Below, in pieces: positions 23,433 through 31,038 of a stretch of 31,051 nt of DNA; the stretch's first letter is position 1; the number at the start of each line of letters is the position of its first letter. Position numbers and translations under genes: made by a program. Source of the stretch: an uncultured Lachnospiraceae bacterium (GTDB lineage Bacteria; Bacillota; Clostridia; Lachnospirales; Lachnospiraceae); NCBI GenBank assembly GCA_910586755.1, contig CAJUJM010000108.1, positions 1 through 31,051 on the forward strand, written 5' to 3'. The notes below the pieces were generated by a model, which was given only the letters and a program-made list of their open reading frames with translations, was not told where the DNA came from and ran no database searches.

Positions 23433-24374
23433 ATGCCTGATAAAAAACCTGCCTCAGATTTTCACATTAATGTCCTCACCCTGGAAGAAACCGTAGACTA
23501 CGTAACTCCGGAATTCCCCTATATGACCAATCTCTGTGATCTCCACGGCCTTCCTGAAAACTCCTTTCCCTGGCACTGGCACAACCAGGTGGAATTTTTC
23601 TATATGAGGGAGGGGCAGTTAGATTACCTGCTTCCGGGAGGGAGATACCGCTTTCAGGAAGGGGAGATGGCTTTTATCAACGCCAATGTCCTTCATATGA
23701 CGGTTTGTGAGGAAACCCTTCCCTGTGTCCAGGAAGAGCATATCTTTCTGCCTGGTTTTATCGGCGGGCCGGAAAACAGCGTTTTTTATGATAACTATAT
23801 CCAGCCGGTTATTGGCCAGCCCGGCCTTGAGATTTTCCGGTTTGATAAAGAGCTTCCGGAATACCCGGAGCTTCTCGCTCTCTTTCGGGATTCCTTTTAC
23901 CTTTACACAGAAAAGCCCTTGTTTTATGAATTTGATATCCGGGAAAATATGACCCGGATATGGAAAAAGCTGTTCCTCCGGCTGGAAGAACAGCATCTGT
24001 TAAATCCTGATGAAGCGATATCAAAAAAAGACAGCAGCAAACGTCTGAAAGCCATGATGGCCTTTATCTCTCAGCACTATTCGGAACGGCTCACACTAGA
24101 ACAAATTGCCGGATCCGGTTTTGTCAGCGTCCGGGAGTGTAACCGGTGTTTTAAGGACAGCCTGGGAATGTCCCCCTTTTCCTACCTTATGGACTACCGG
24201 CTCCGAAAAGCCTGCGATTTTTTAAGGTACACGGACCTTTCCGTCACTCAGGTAGGCCTGGCCTGCGGCTTTACCGCCACCAGCTATTTCGGAAAAGAAT
24301 TTCATAAACGGCTGGGTCTTACCCCCAGGGAATACCGCAGGCAGCAGGCGCAGTCTGTCAATGATGTTTCTTAA
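23433..24374 (+). CDS. AraC-family regulator with N-terminal cupin domain
   Basis: A 313-residue protein. The start is ATG 23433 (MPDKKPASDFHINV) behind AAGGAA (6 nt); the frame upstream is not expected. Residues about 35-105 are a cupin sensor domain: WHWHNQVEFFYMREGQL with clustered histidines, then GEMAFINANVLHM. The C-terminal 100 residues hold two helix-turn-helix motifs: LTLEQIAGSGFVSVRECNRC and LSVTQVGLACGFTATSYFGK, ending FHKRLGLTPREYR. It probably activates the divergent MFS gene in response to a small molecule bound in the cupin. An inverted repeat TTGCC-n14-GGCAA (23379-23402) lies in the gap. Its last 17 nt overlap the end of a convergent small gene. Confidence 0.9.
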   Translation: MPDKKPASDFHINVLTLEETVDYVTPEFPYMTNLCDLHGLPENSFPWHWHNQVEFFYMREGQLDYLLPGGRYRFQEGEMAFINANVLHMTVCEETLPCVQEEHIFLPGFIGGPENSVFYDNYIQPVIGQPGLEIFRFDKELPEYPELLALFRDSFYLYTEKPLFYEFDIRENMTRIWKKLFLRLEEQHLLNPDEAISKKDSSKRLKAMMAFISQHYSERLTLEQIAGSGFVSVRECNRCFKDSLGMSPFSYLMDYRLRKACDFLRYTDLSVTQVGLACGFTATSYFGKEFHKRLGLTPREYRRQQAQSVNDVS

Positions 24375-24534
24375 TGAAAAGGGCCGCCAAAGCCAGGAAA
24401 GTCACTGCTATCACACATATTCCCAGGAAAATTTCCAGTCCACCAATCTTTCCGGCTATAAATACGCTGGTAGGGCCGTCAGATCCTCCGATAGTAAAGG
24501 TAAAGGTCTGCCTTAAAAGGTCTGGTCTAATCAT
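24358..24534 (-). CDS. 58-residue membrane peptide with an OadB-like IGGxDGPT motif
   Basis: The start is ATG 24534 (MIRPDLLRQTFTFTIGG) behind AGGAGG (9 nt) with a near-consensus promoter upstream, so the small gene is probably real. Residues 14-30 read IGGSDGPTSVFIAGKIG, like the conserved IGGADGPT motif of the beta subunit of sodium-pumping decarboxylases. It is followed by one membrane helix (LEIFLGICVIAVTFLALAAL) and a basic tail KKHH. It is far too short to be a decarboxylase subunit. It could be a small partner of such a pump elsewhere, or an independent membrane peptide. It overlaps the end of the araC gene by 17 bp, tail to tail. Confidence 0.75.
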   Translation of the reverse strand: MIRPDLLRQTFTFTIGGSDGPTSVFIAGKIGGLEIFLGICVIAVTFLALAALFIKKHH

Positions 24535-24574
24535 GATCTGGTTCCTCCTTTCTTTCTGCTGTTGGTTTGATTTC

Positions 24575-24603
24575 ATTATACCACTCTTTTTTTAGAGGTT
24601 CAA
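24575..24603 (-). promoter_or_regulatory. Promoter of the 58-residue peptide gene
   Basis: Minus strand TTGAAC (24603-24598), 17 nt, and TATAAT (24580-24575), with the ATG about 40 nt downstream. It lies just after the end of the HAD remnant. Confidence 0.75.
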
Positions 24604-24608
24604 TATGG

Positions 24609-24751
24609 TCAGGAGCCAAATATTTTTTCCAGCGTCACAAGTACCCCGTCTGCTTCATTGGAGGGGCATACATAGTTTGCTGCATTTTTTACATTTTCGG
24701 GGGCGTTTTCCATTGCATAGCTGTGGCAACCAATTTTATATTATTTTTCAT
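24609..24751 (-). pseudogene. Remnant of a Cof-type HAD phosphatase gene (ends kept, middle lost)
   Basis: Directly after treC, minus strand. It begins with a good start: GGAGA then ATG at 24751, reading MKNNIKLVAT, which is how Cof-type HAD phosphatases begin, just before their catalytic DMDGT. The DMDGT itself is absent. The next bases, in another frame, read YAMENAPENVKNAANYVC and on to VTLEKIFGS and a stop at 24609-24611, which matches the C-terminal end of the same family. Length 143 nt is not a multiple of 3, so the first frame stops early. The middle of the gene, including all catalytic parts, has been deleted. It was probably a sugar-phosphatase gene of the trehalose operon. Confidence 0.8.
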
Positions 24752-24799
24752 AAGTTCTTCTCCCGTAACCGTTCAAAACTGTTACCTTCGCCCTGCTTT

Positions 24800-26455
24800 T
24801 TACTTTTCCATATTCCCAAGTACCAGAAATTCATATGGTTCCATTGCATAAGATTCTTCTTCCAGATTCATCTCCCGGTCCCAATTTTCCAGCAGCACTT
24901 TATAATCCCGCCAGTTCCTGTCTGCTTTAATGCTTTGCTTCTTTCTATCCAGATTGCAGAACACTACTATCTGCTGTTCCCCTAATGTTCTCTGGTATGC
25001 CAACACCATATCCGTTTCGGTCTCTAAAAATGAAATTTCTCCCTTTGCAATCACCGGATACTTCTTTCTCATAGCAATCAATTTCTTATAAAAGGCGAGA
25101 ATGGAAGCCGGATCCTTTTGCTGGGCTTTTACTGTAATTTCTTTTCGAAATCCGGCGGACATGGGCAGCCACGGCTCTGCTTCTGAAAAACCGCCGTACA
25201 TCCCTTCGTCCCACTGCATAGGGGTTCTGCTGTTATCCCGGGATCTGGCCGCCAAAATCTCAAGGGCTTCTTCTTTTGTCTTTCCCTCTTCCAGCAGAAT
25301 CTGATAATAATTCAGACTTTCCACATCCCGGTATTGGTCTATGGAGGGGTAATGGGCATTTAACATGCCAATCTCTTCTCCCTGGTAGATATAGGGCGTT
25401 CCTCGCATAAAATGAATCATGCCTGCCAGCATTTTGGCTGACTCTTTCCAATAAGCCTTTTCATCTCCCATCCGGCTTACAATGCGGGGCTGGTCATGGT
25501 TACACCAAAACAGGGCATTCCAGCCGCCTCCCTCTTGCATCCCTATCTGCCATTCAGCAAAAAGCTCTTTTAATTTTTTATAATCCGTAGCCATCAGGGC
25601 CCATTTATCCCCGTCTTTATAATCTGTTTTCAGATGGTGGAAATTAAAACACATGGAGAGTTCTTTTTCCTCCGGGGCAGAATACCGGATGCAATGTTCC
25701 AGTGATGTAGAAGACATCTCTCCAACTGTTACAAAATCCTCAACCCCGGCATCTTTTACCAGTTCTTTCAAATACTCATGGATGTGGGGGCCGTCACTGT
25801 AAAACCGGCGTCCGTCTCCTTCAAAATCATCTTCCATCTGTTCCGGCTTGGAAACCAGGTTAATCACATCAAACCGAAATCCTTTGATCCCTTTTTCTTT
25901 CCAAAACCGAAGAATTTCTTTTAATTCTTCCCGGACTTTCGGGTTATCCCAGTTTAAATCCGCCTGGGTTACATCGTATAACCGGAGATACCATTTCTTT
26001 AAACCCGGGACGTACTCCCATGCAGGGCCGCCGAATTTTGATTTCCAGTTTGTAGGAGCGTGATCCGGCTCTCCCTCTTTGAAAATATAATAGTTCTGAT
26101 ATTCTTCCTCTCCTGCCAGAGCCTTTTGAAACCATTCATGTTCCGTAGAGGTATGATTAAAAACCATGTCCAGCATAATCCCCATACCCCTTTTTTCACT
26201 CTCACGGATTAAATTTTCCAGATCCTCCATAGTTCCGAACATAGGATTGATCTTCCGGTAATCTGCCACGTCATATCCATTGTCTCTCTGGGGTGAGATA
26301 AAAAATGGCGTCAACCATAAATAATCCACTCCCAAATCCTGCAGATAATCTAACTTTTCGATTATTCCGGGGATGTCTCCAAAGCCATCCCCGTTGGTAT
26401 CCCGAAAAGATTTGGGATATATTTGATAAACTACCTGATTGCTGAAATCTATCAT
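24800..26455 (-). CDS. treC: Trehalose-6-phosphate hydrolase (GH13)
   Basis: Splits trehalose-6-phosphate, delivered by TreB, to glucose and glucose-6-phosphate in the cytoplasm. The start is ATG 26455 (MIDFSNQVVYQIYPKSF), overlapping the treB stop by 4 nt (ATGA), so the two are translationally coupled; the frame upstream lies inside treB. The 551 residues show GH13 regions in order: GIMLDMVFNHTS, GFRFDVINLVSK (nucleophile Asp), FVTVGEMSST (acid/base Glu) and FWCNHDQPRIVSRMGD. The sequence after the first region (TSTEHEWFQKAL) is typical of the alpha-glucosidase / trehalose-6-phosphate subgroup; the genes beside it decide the substrate. Confidence 0.93.
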   Translation of the reverse strand: MIDFSNQVVYQIYPKSFRDTNGDGFGDIPGIIEKLDYLQDLGVDYLWLTPFFISPQRDNGYDVADYRKINPMFGTMEDLENLIRESEKRGMGIMLDMVFNHTSTEHEWFQKALAGEEEYQNYYIFKEGEPDHAPTNWKSKFGGPAWEYVPGLKKWYLRLYDVTQADLNWDNPKVREELKEILRFWKEKGIKGFRFDVINLVSKPEQMEDDFEGDGRRFYSDGPHIHEYLKELVKDAGVEDFVTVGEMSSTSLEHCIRYSAPEEKELSMCFNFHHLKTDYKDGDKWALMATDYKKLKELFAEWQIGMQEGGGWNALFWCNHDQPRIVSRMGDEKAYWKESAKMLAGMIHFMRGTPYIYQGEEIGMLNAHYPSIDQYRDVESLNYYQILLEEGKTKEEALEILAARSRDNSRTPMQWDEGMYGGFSEAEPWLPMSAGFRKEITVKAQQKDPASILAFYKKLIAMRKKYPVIAKGEISFLETETDMVLAYQRTLGEQQIVVFCNLDRKKQSIKADRNWRDYKVLLENWDREMNLEEESYAMEPYEFLVLGNMEK

Positions 26456-27867
26456 CTTACGCCTCGTTTCTTTCCTACAATTGTTGTCAATAAGAAGGGA
26501 ACTGCAAAGGCAATCACCATACAGATTGCAAAGGAAGCCATAAACCTGGGCTGAATGGACAAGATACCGGGAATCCCGCCTACGCCGATAGCATTTGCAG
26601 TTGTTCCAGTTGCCACACAGACAACTGCCGCGATGCCGGAGCCAATCATTCCGCAGATAAACGGGAACCCTCTTTTTAGATTGACGCCGAAAATTGCCGG
26701 TTCTGTAACGCCAAGGTAGCAGGAAATACATGCCGGAATATTTACCTCCTGTGCTTCCGGGTCCTTTCTCTGCAGCCAGATCATTCCCAGAACCGCAGAG
26801 CCCTGTGCAATATTGGATAATGCGATCATGGGCCACAGCATGGTTCCGCCATAATCTGCAATCAACTGTAAGTCAATGGCATTAGACATGTGATGAAGTC
26901 CCGTAATTACCAGCGGCGCATAAATCGCACCGAATACAGCGCCGAATACAACCTTAAAAGTTCCGGTAATTCCGGCAAATACAATGGCGGAAATTGCCGC
27001 TCCAATCTTCCAGCCAATGGGGCCTAATACAAAATGTGCAGCCATTACGGATAATAATAAACTACAAAACGGAACCACAATCATGGAGATGACCTGAGGC
27101 GTAATTTTCCGGAAGAATTTTTCCAGATATACCAGCGTAAATGCTGCTAAAATGGCGGGAATCACCTGTCCCTGATAACCGATCATATTAACCTGAAAGC
27201 CGCCGAAATTCCACTTGGGGATCTCTGCCGCCGCTGTTCCCGCAACTGCATATGCATTTAACAGCTGACCGGATACCAGCGTCAGGCCAAGTACAATGCC
27301 CAGCATCTGAGTTGTCCCCATCTTCTTTGTCACGGACCAGCAGATTCCAACGGGAAGCATATGGAATACGGCTTCGCCAATGAGCCACAAAAAGCTGTCA
27401 ATGCCTGCCCAAAACTGGCTGATATCACACAAGGTCTTAGTTCCGTTTTCAAATAAATATAAGCTGTCAATACAGTTTCGAAAACCAAGAATTAAACCGC
27501 CTGTAATAATTGCGGGAATCAGGGGAGCAAAAATCTCTGCCAGCGCAGTGATCACTCTCTGCAATGCATTTTGATTTTTCTTTGCCGCCTGCTTTACCGC
27601 ATCCTTAGATACCCCTTCAATCCCTGCTTCTTTTACAAAGTCGTTGTAAAAGTCTGATACCGTATTGCCGATAATGACCTGAAACTGTCCGGACTGGGTA
27701 AAGCTTCCCTTTACCACCTTCATTGCTTCAATCCCTTTTACATCTGCCTTTTCCGGATCTACCAGGGCAAACCGCATCCTGGTCATACAATGTGAAACTG
27801 CTGCAATGTTCTCTTTTCCCCCTACCAGAGGTAACAACTGCTTTGCGTCTTCTGCATATTTTCCCAT
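26452..27867 (-). CDS. treB: Trehalose-specific PTS enzyme IIBC
   Basis: Takes up trehalose and phosphorylates it to trehalose-6-phosphate. Residues 1-80 are EIIB with the phosphorylated cysteine in SHCMTRMRF (Cys27). From about 105 to 465 is the EIIC channel, with APLIPAIITGGLILGFRNC, ITGLHHMSNAIDLQL and GVTEPAIFGVNLKRGFPF. EIIA is absent, as in many trehalose systems, so an EIIA from another protein must serve. The ATG follows GGAGG (8 nt). Its promoter has a TreR operator in its spacer and a second just after the start of transcription. The length, 471 residues, is complete. Confidence 0.93.
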   Translation of the reverse strand: MGKYAEDAKQLLPLVGGKENIAAVSHCMTRMRFALVDPEKADVKGIEAMKVVKGSFTQSGQFQVIIGNTVSDFYNDFVKEAGIEGVSKDAVKQAAKKNQNALQRVITALAEIFAPLIPAIITGGLILGFRNCIDSLYLFENGTKTLCDISQFWAGIDSFLWLIGEAVFHMLPVGICWSVTKKMGTTQMLGIVLGLTLVSGQLLNAYAVAGTAAAEIPKWNFGGFQVNMIGYQGQVIPAILAAFTLVYLEKFFRKITPQVISMIVVPFCSLLLSVMAAHFVLGPIGWKIGAAISAIVFAGITGTFKVVFGAVFGAIYAPLVITGLHHMSNAIDLQLIADYGGTMLWPMIALSNIAQGSAVLGMIWLQRKDPEAQEVNIPACISCYLGVTEPAIFGVNLKRGFPFICGMIGSGIAAVVCVATGTTANAIGVGGIPGILSIQPRFMASFAICMVIAFAVPFLLTTIVGKKRGVR

Positions 27868-27893
27868 CTTTCATTCCTCCATCTGTTTTCGAA

Positions 27894-27909
27894 ACTTGTT
27901 TAAACATGT
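27894..27909. promoter_or_regulatory. TreR operator 1
   Basis: ACTTGTTTAAACATGT, a 16-nt near-palindrome centred on GTTTAAAC. It lies just downstream of the treB transcription start, where a bound repressor would act as a roadblock. Confidence 0.85.
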
Positions 27910-27920
27910 TTTCTGATTCC

Positions 27921-27949
27921 GTTATACCGCACTTGTTTAAACATGTCAA
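27921..27949 (-). promoter_or_regulatory. treB promoter
   Basis: Minus strand TTGACA (27949-27944), 17 nt, and TATAAC (27926-27921). Operator 2 covers the end of the -35 box and most of the spacer. Confidence 0.88.
27931..27946. promoter_or_regulatory. TreR operator 2
   Basis: Identical 16-mer to operator 1, 37 nt away centre to centre. It overlaps the treB -35 box and spacer, so binding should block RNA polymerase. Confidence 0.87.
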
Positions 27950-27962
27950 CACTTTTTCAAAT

Positions 27963-27978
27963 ATTTGTTTAAACAAGT
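27963..27978. promoter_or_regulatory. TreR operator 3
   Basis: ATTTGTTTAAACAAGT, related 16-mer with the same GTTTAAAC core, 32 nt from operator 2. It ends 2 nt before the treR -35 box and so may control treR itself. Confidence 0.83.
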
Positions 27979-27980
27979 TG

Positions 27981-28009
27981 TTGACTTTTTTATTCTTTGT
28001 TTTTATAAT
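27981..28009 (+). promoter_or_regulatory. treR promoter
   Basis: TTGACT (27981-27986), 17 nt, and TATAAT (28004-28009), 35 nt before the treR ATG. Confidence 0.88.
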
Positions 28010-28044
28010 ATTTTCATAAAGACTTTAAAGGAGGTGGGAAGGAA

Positions 28045-28776
28045 ATGCCAAAGGCAATCTACGAGACCATTTATAAAGATTTGAAGCAGAAAATTGAGAC
28101 GGATGTTTTCGCCTATCAGGAACTCTTACCATCAGAGAACACATTAATCCGGACTTACGGCTGCTCCCGCAATACTCTCCGCCGGGCAGTCAGCCGCCTG
28201 GTAGCGGACGGTTATGTCCAGACCATGCAGGGAAAAGGAGTACGCAATATCTACCAGCCTGTCTCCCAAACCGCCTTTACAATCGGAGAAATCGAAACAT
28301 TTCGGGAATCTGCCGCGCGAAATGGCCATCGTTCCTTTACAAGAGTCCTTTTATTTACTGAGTTTGCCATCAGTGAAAAGCAATCCCGATACACCGGTTT
28401 TCCTGTGGGAGCAGAAATCTATTATATCCAGCGTCTCCATTATTTAGATGAGATGCCACTGATTTTGAACCACAACTATTTTTTAAAAGAAGCCGTCCCC
28501 GGCCTTACAAAAGAAATTGCGGAAAATTCCATTTATCAATATCTGGAAAATACCTTGCATATGACCATTGTAAACAGCAAACGGATCATGACAGTAGAGA
28601 AAATGACGCAGATCGATGAAAAATATCTGAAGATGAACGCTGAGGATTACAATTGTATGGCGGTGGTCAGCAGCCAGACCTACAACAGTGACGGCGTAAT
28701 GTTTGAATATACCCAGTCCCGGCACCGCCCGGATTATTTCCGTTTTTATGATAATGCGGTGAGAAGGCCTATGTGA
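28045..28776 (+). CDS. treR: GntR-family (UTRA) repressor of the trehalose genes
   Basis: A 243-residue regulator. Residues 1-70 are a GntR winged helix: IYKDLKQKIETDVF, LPSENTLIRTYGCSRNTLRR and VADGYVQTMQGKGV. Residues about 90-235 form a UTRA effector domain: YTGFPVGAEIYYIQRLHYLD and ILNHNYFLKEAVPGLTKEIA, ending near TQSRHRPDYFRF. The family ligand in trehalose loci is trehalose-6-phosphate, which releases the repressor. The start has AAGGAGG 10 nt upstream. It is divergent from treB with three operators in the 177-nt gap. A bidirectional terminator follows the stop. Confidence 0.93.
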   Translation: MPKAIYETIYKDLKQKIETDVFAYQELLPSENTLIRTYGCSRNTLRRAVSRLVADGYVQTMQGKGVRNIYQPVSQTAFTIGEIETFRESAARNGHRSFTRVLLFTEFAISEKQSRYTGFPVGAEIYYIQRLHYLDEMPLILNHNYFLKEAVPGLTKEIAENSIYQYLENTLHMTIVNSKRIMTVEKMTQIDEKYLKMNAEDYNCMAVVSSQTYNSDGVMFEYTQSRHRPDYFRFYDNAVRRPM

Positions 28777-28804
28777 TGTTTGGGCGCTTTTATGTATAAA
28801 AAAT

Positions 28805-28860
28805 AAGGACAAGTTGGCGTAACCCTTTATTGATTGGGTCTTTCCAACTTGTCCCTTTGT
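28805..28860. terminator. Bidirectional terminator between treR and the ATPase gene
   Basis: GGACAAGTTGG (28807-28817) and CCAACTTGTCC (28844-28854) form an 11-bp perfect stem with an inner ACCC/GGGT. On the minus strand it runs into TTATTTTTTAT; on the plus strand into a weaker CTTTGT. It serves the minus-strand ATPase gene well and treR less strongly. Confidence 0.85.
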
Positions 28861-28879
28861 ACACTGATTGTACTGCCTC

Positions 28880-30232
28880 TTAAAACTTAAACTTATGAAT
28901 CCCGTAAATCGGAATCGTAATTGTATTACCCGCTTTCCCGCCACAGGTATTGCCCTTTGCGTACAGCACATAATCAGCCTTTTTCTTTTCTAAGACTTCC
29001 GATGCAGTCTTCCCGCTGTTTTTTCCGGATTTTACTTCTATGGCATATGTCCTTTCCGATTCCAGCTCTTTCACATAAAAATCAATTTCACCATTACCCA
29101 AAGTTGCAAAAGCGGGGGTTTCCAGTGCAATTTCGCTGGGATGTGCAATCCGGCGTTTCAGATCCAGGTAAACAAAATTTTCATTTATAATACCGGATAT
29201 GGCCGCTTTGGGAACGCCGGCCTTTGTCAGGAAATAATTTGCAAGCCCGATATCCATAAAGTAGCATCTGGCTTTTGCCTTATAATCCAAAATGCTGCAT
29301 TCCGGCAGCTTTCCCGCAAATCCTATGATCCCGGAGCTGTATAGCCAATCAATTGCCCTGTTTACCGAGGCCTTCGTTATATTACTGGAATAATCTTTTA
29401 CAACAATACCTTGCAGCTCTTCACTGAAACTGTTCTCGTCGAAACCTTTCTTCTCTTTGGCCAGAATACGTGCAACACCAGAGAACAGGTTTTCATAAAC
29501 CGTAATGTCCAATATATCCTCAAAATACCTCCTGCTTTCATTGGTAAAAAGGCGAATGATCTTGATCAGTTCTGCCTGGCAGTCTTTTGCAGGCGCATTT
29601 TCCAAATATCTCAGGACAACACCCGGATATCCGCCAATCGCGCAGTAATCGTTGTATAATGTTTGCAGTTCCCCATAAACTTCTGTATCACTCTCCCCAT
29701 AAAGACTCATCTTTTCATACAGATCAATTCGGTTAAGGGCTGTCAAAAGTTCCTCAAACCCAAGAGTATGGATTTCAAGGTAATCCAGATCGCCGGAAGA
29801 GTATTTAAACTCCGGTTTCAGTATTCTTCCCAAATAACTTCCTGTAATGATGAAATCACAGTTCAGTGTGCGGGTAAATTCCCGTATACGATTGTAAATA
29901 TCCGCGGATTCCTGGATTTCATCAATGATAACAACGGTATCCTTTGAATCCACAAAATCAGGCTGATACCTTTTAATCAGTTCATAGATTGGGTTCTGGT
30001 ATCTTTTCCCTGATTTCATTTCCTGCCGCAGCTCCCGGTACTGTTCCAAAAACAGTTCCCCGGAAAAATCCAGCAGGTTTATATATATCTTCTGTCTGTA
30101 TTGCTCATCTGCAAATCGGTTTACAAGATAGGTTTTGCCTACCTGCCTTGCACCGGATACTTCCAAAGTGGAGTGACCCGGGCGCTTTTTCCAGGCCGTC
30201 AGCTCATCATATGCTTTCCGCTTCAGGTACAC
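28880..30232 (-). CDS. AAA (AAA_14) ATPase with C-terminal DUF4143 domain
   Basis: The start is probably GTG 30232 (MYLKRKAYDELTAWKK) behind GGAGAGG (7 nt); this beginning is typical of the family, while an ATG nine codons earlier is not. The 450-residue product has Walker A GARQVGKTY (about residues 27-35), Walker B VVIIDEIQ, sensor-like FIITGSYLGR, and a DUF4143 part with a C-terminal GEIDFYVK...AIEVKSG, the pattern of a PD-(D/E)XK nuclease fold. These proteins are common accessory genes in gut Firmicutes and Bacteroidetes; their function is not known, and transfer between strains is frequent. It follows the MarR gene by 33 nt, so they are probably co-transcribed. Confidence 0.87.
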   Translation of the reverse strand: MYLKRKAYDELTAWKKRPGHSTLEVSGARQVGKTYLVNRFADEQYRQKIYINLLDFSGELFLEQYRELRQEMKSGKRYQNPIYELIKRYQPDFVDSKDTVVIIDEIQESADIYNRIREFTRTLNCDFIITGSYLGRILKPEFKYSSGDLDYLEIHTLGFEELLTALNRIDLYEKMSLYGESDTEVYGELQTLYNDYCAIGGYPGVVLRYLENAPAKDCQAELIKIIRLFTNESRRYFEDILDITVYENLFSGVARILAKEKKGFDENSFSEELQGIVVKDYSSNITKASVNRAIDWLYSSGIIGFAGKLPECSILDYKAKARCYFMDIGLANYFLTKAGVPKAAISGIINENFVYLDLKRRIAHPSEIALETPAFATLGNGEIDFYVKELESERTYAIEVKSGKNSGKTASEVLEKKKADYVLYAKGNTCGGKAGNTITIPIYGIHKFKF

Positions 30233-30265
30233 CGCAAATCCTCTCCTTTCTGCCTGCATAAAGAC

Positions 30266-30712
30266 TCATCTATCTTCCTTTTCCATTTCTTTTTTCATTT
30301 CTTTTTCCAGCACTGTGTTATATAATGCAATATTATCTATCATCTGCTGAACCCTGTCACTTCCCATGATCTGAAGGACACATTGCTCCATTTTTTGCAA
30401 AGGCGCCAGCAGTTCATTGGAATAAGCTGTTCCCTTCTCTGTTAAAGAGATCTGCTTTTCCCGGCGGTCTTCGCTGCCGGGAAATAATTCGATATACCCT
30501 TTATCTTTCAAAGATTTAATCACGCTGTTAACTGTCTGCTTGGTTAGTCCTGTATAGATACATATTTTTTTCTGTGTCATAGCTTCTTGTCCGTCCAGAG
30601 CATACAGGACAAACAGCAGGTAGTAATTGATATTTTTTGAAGCAGCCCAAGAGCTGTATAATCCGTTTGCCTGTCCCCATGCGCCCCACAGTTTCTTTCC
30701 CTCTGCCTGCAT
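30266..30712 (-). CDS. MarR-family transcriptional regulator
   Basis: The start is ATG 30712 (MQAEGKKLWGAWG) behind AGGGGG (7 nt); the longer frame covers the promoter. The 148-residue winged-helix protein has MTQKKICIYTGLTKQTVNSV (recognition helix region) and the wing GYIELFPGSEDRREKQISLT, followed by the dimer helices and a very charged tail KEMKKEMEKEDR. It probably represses its own promoter, which carries a perfect palindrome over the -10 box. The AAA-DUF4143 gene 33 nt downstream may share this control. The ligand is unknown. Confidence 0.9.
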   Translation of the reverse strand: MQAEGKKLWGAWGQANGLYSSWAASKNINYYLLFVLYALDGQEAMTQKKICIYTGLTKQTVNSVIKSLKDKGYIELFPGSEDRREKQISLTEKGTAYSNELLAPLQKMEQCVLQIMGSDRVQQMIDNIALYNTVLEKEMKKEMEKEDR

Positions 30713-30740
30713 ACCGATACCCCCTGGTTTTGTCTTATTC

Positions 30741-30775
30741 AATACTATTATAGTATTTACAGGTACTTTTATCAA
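30741..30775 (-). promoter_or_regulatory. marR promoter with a palindrome on the -10 box
   Basis: Minus strand TTGATA (30775-30770), 17 nt, and TATAAT (30752-30747). The perfect palindrome AATACTA-TTA-TAGTATT (30741-30757) covers the -10 box and is the likely MarR operator. Confidence 0.8.
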
Positions 30776-30786
30776 TAACATATTTT

Positions 30787-31002
30787 TTACCAAAGGTCTT
30801 CGTTTCCAGGAGGTAATGATTCATTAGATACTATGTCATAAAGCCTCTTTTTGGAACAATCCGGAGTCTCCTGTAAGGCTATGGATAATTCTTCGCTTAA
30901 CATTCGCTCAGCTAACCTATAAAAATTTAAATCGTAAGCGCCAAATATTCCTGCGGATTTTCTAATCTCATGAATTCCTCTATGATTGTAAATGGAAGAT
31001 AG
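30787..31002 (-). pseudogene. Decayed open frame, no start codon, unknown family
   Basis: An open minus-strand frame of 71 codons between two stops. Its middle reads IHEIRKSAGIFGAYDLNF, then YRLAERMLSEELSIALQE and SKKRLYDIVSNE, a soluble, helix-forming, protein-like composition. The only ATG is at the M of RLAERM, leaving 38 codons and no ribosome binding site, so this is more likely the 3' end of a gene cut off upstream than a working short gene. It is upstream of marR on the same strand. I do not recognise the family. The rest of the 30794-31038 gap shows nothing else clear. Confidence 0.4.
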
Positions 31003-31038
31003 TTAGACTATTTCACTACAATTACGGAGGATTGGTTA

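Noticed and set aside
26456..26836. 127-codon N-terminal extension of treC
   Set aside because: It lies wholly inside treB in another frame, is rich in Cys, Arg and Tyr, and GH13 homology starts exactly at the ATG at 26455, which overlaps the treB stop as ATGA.
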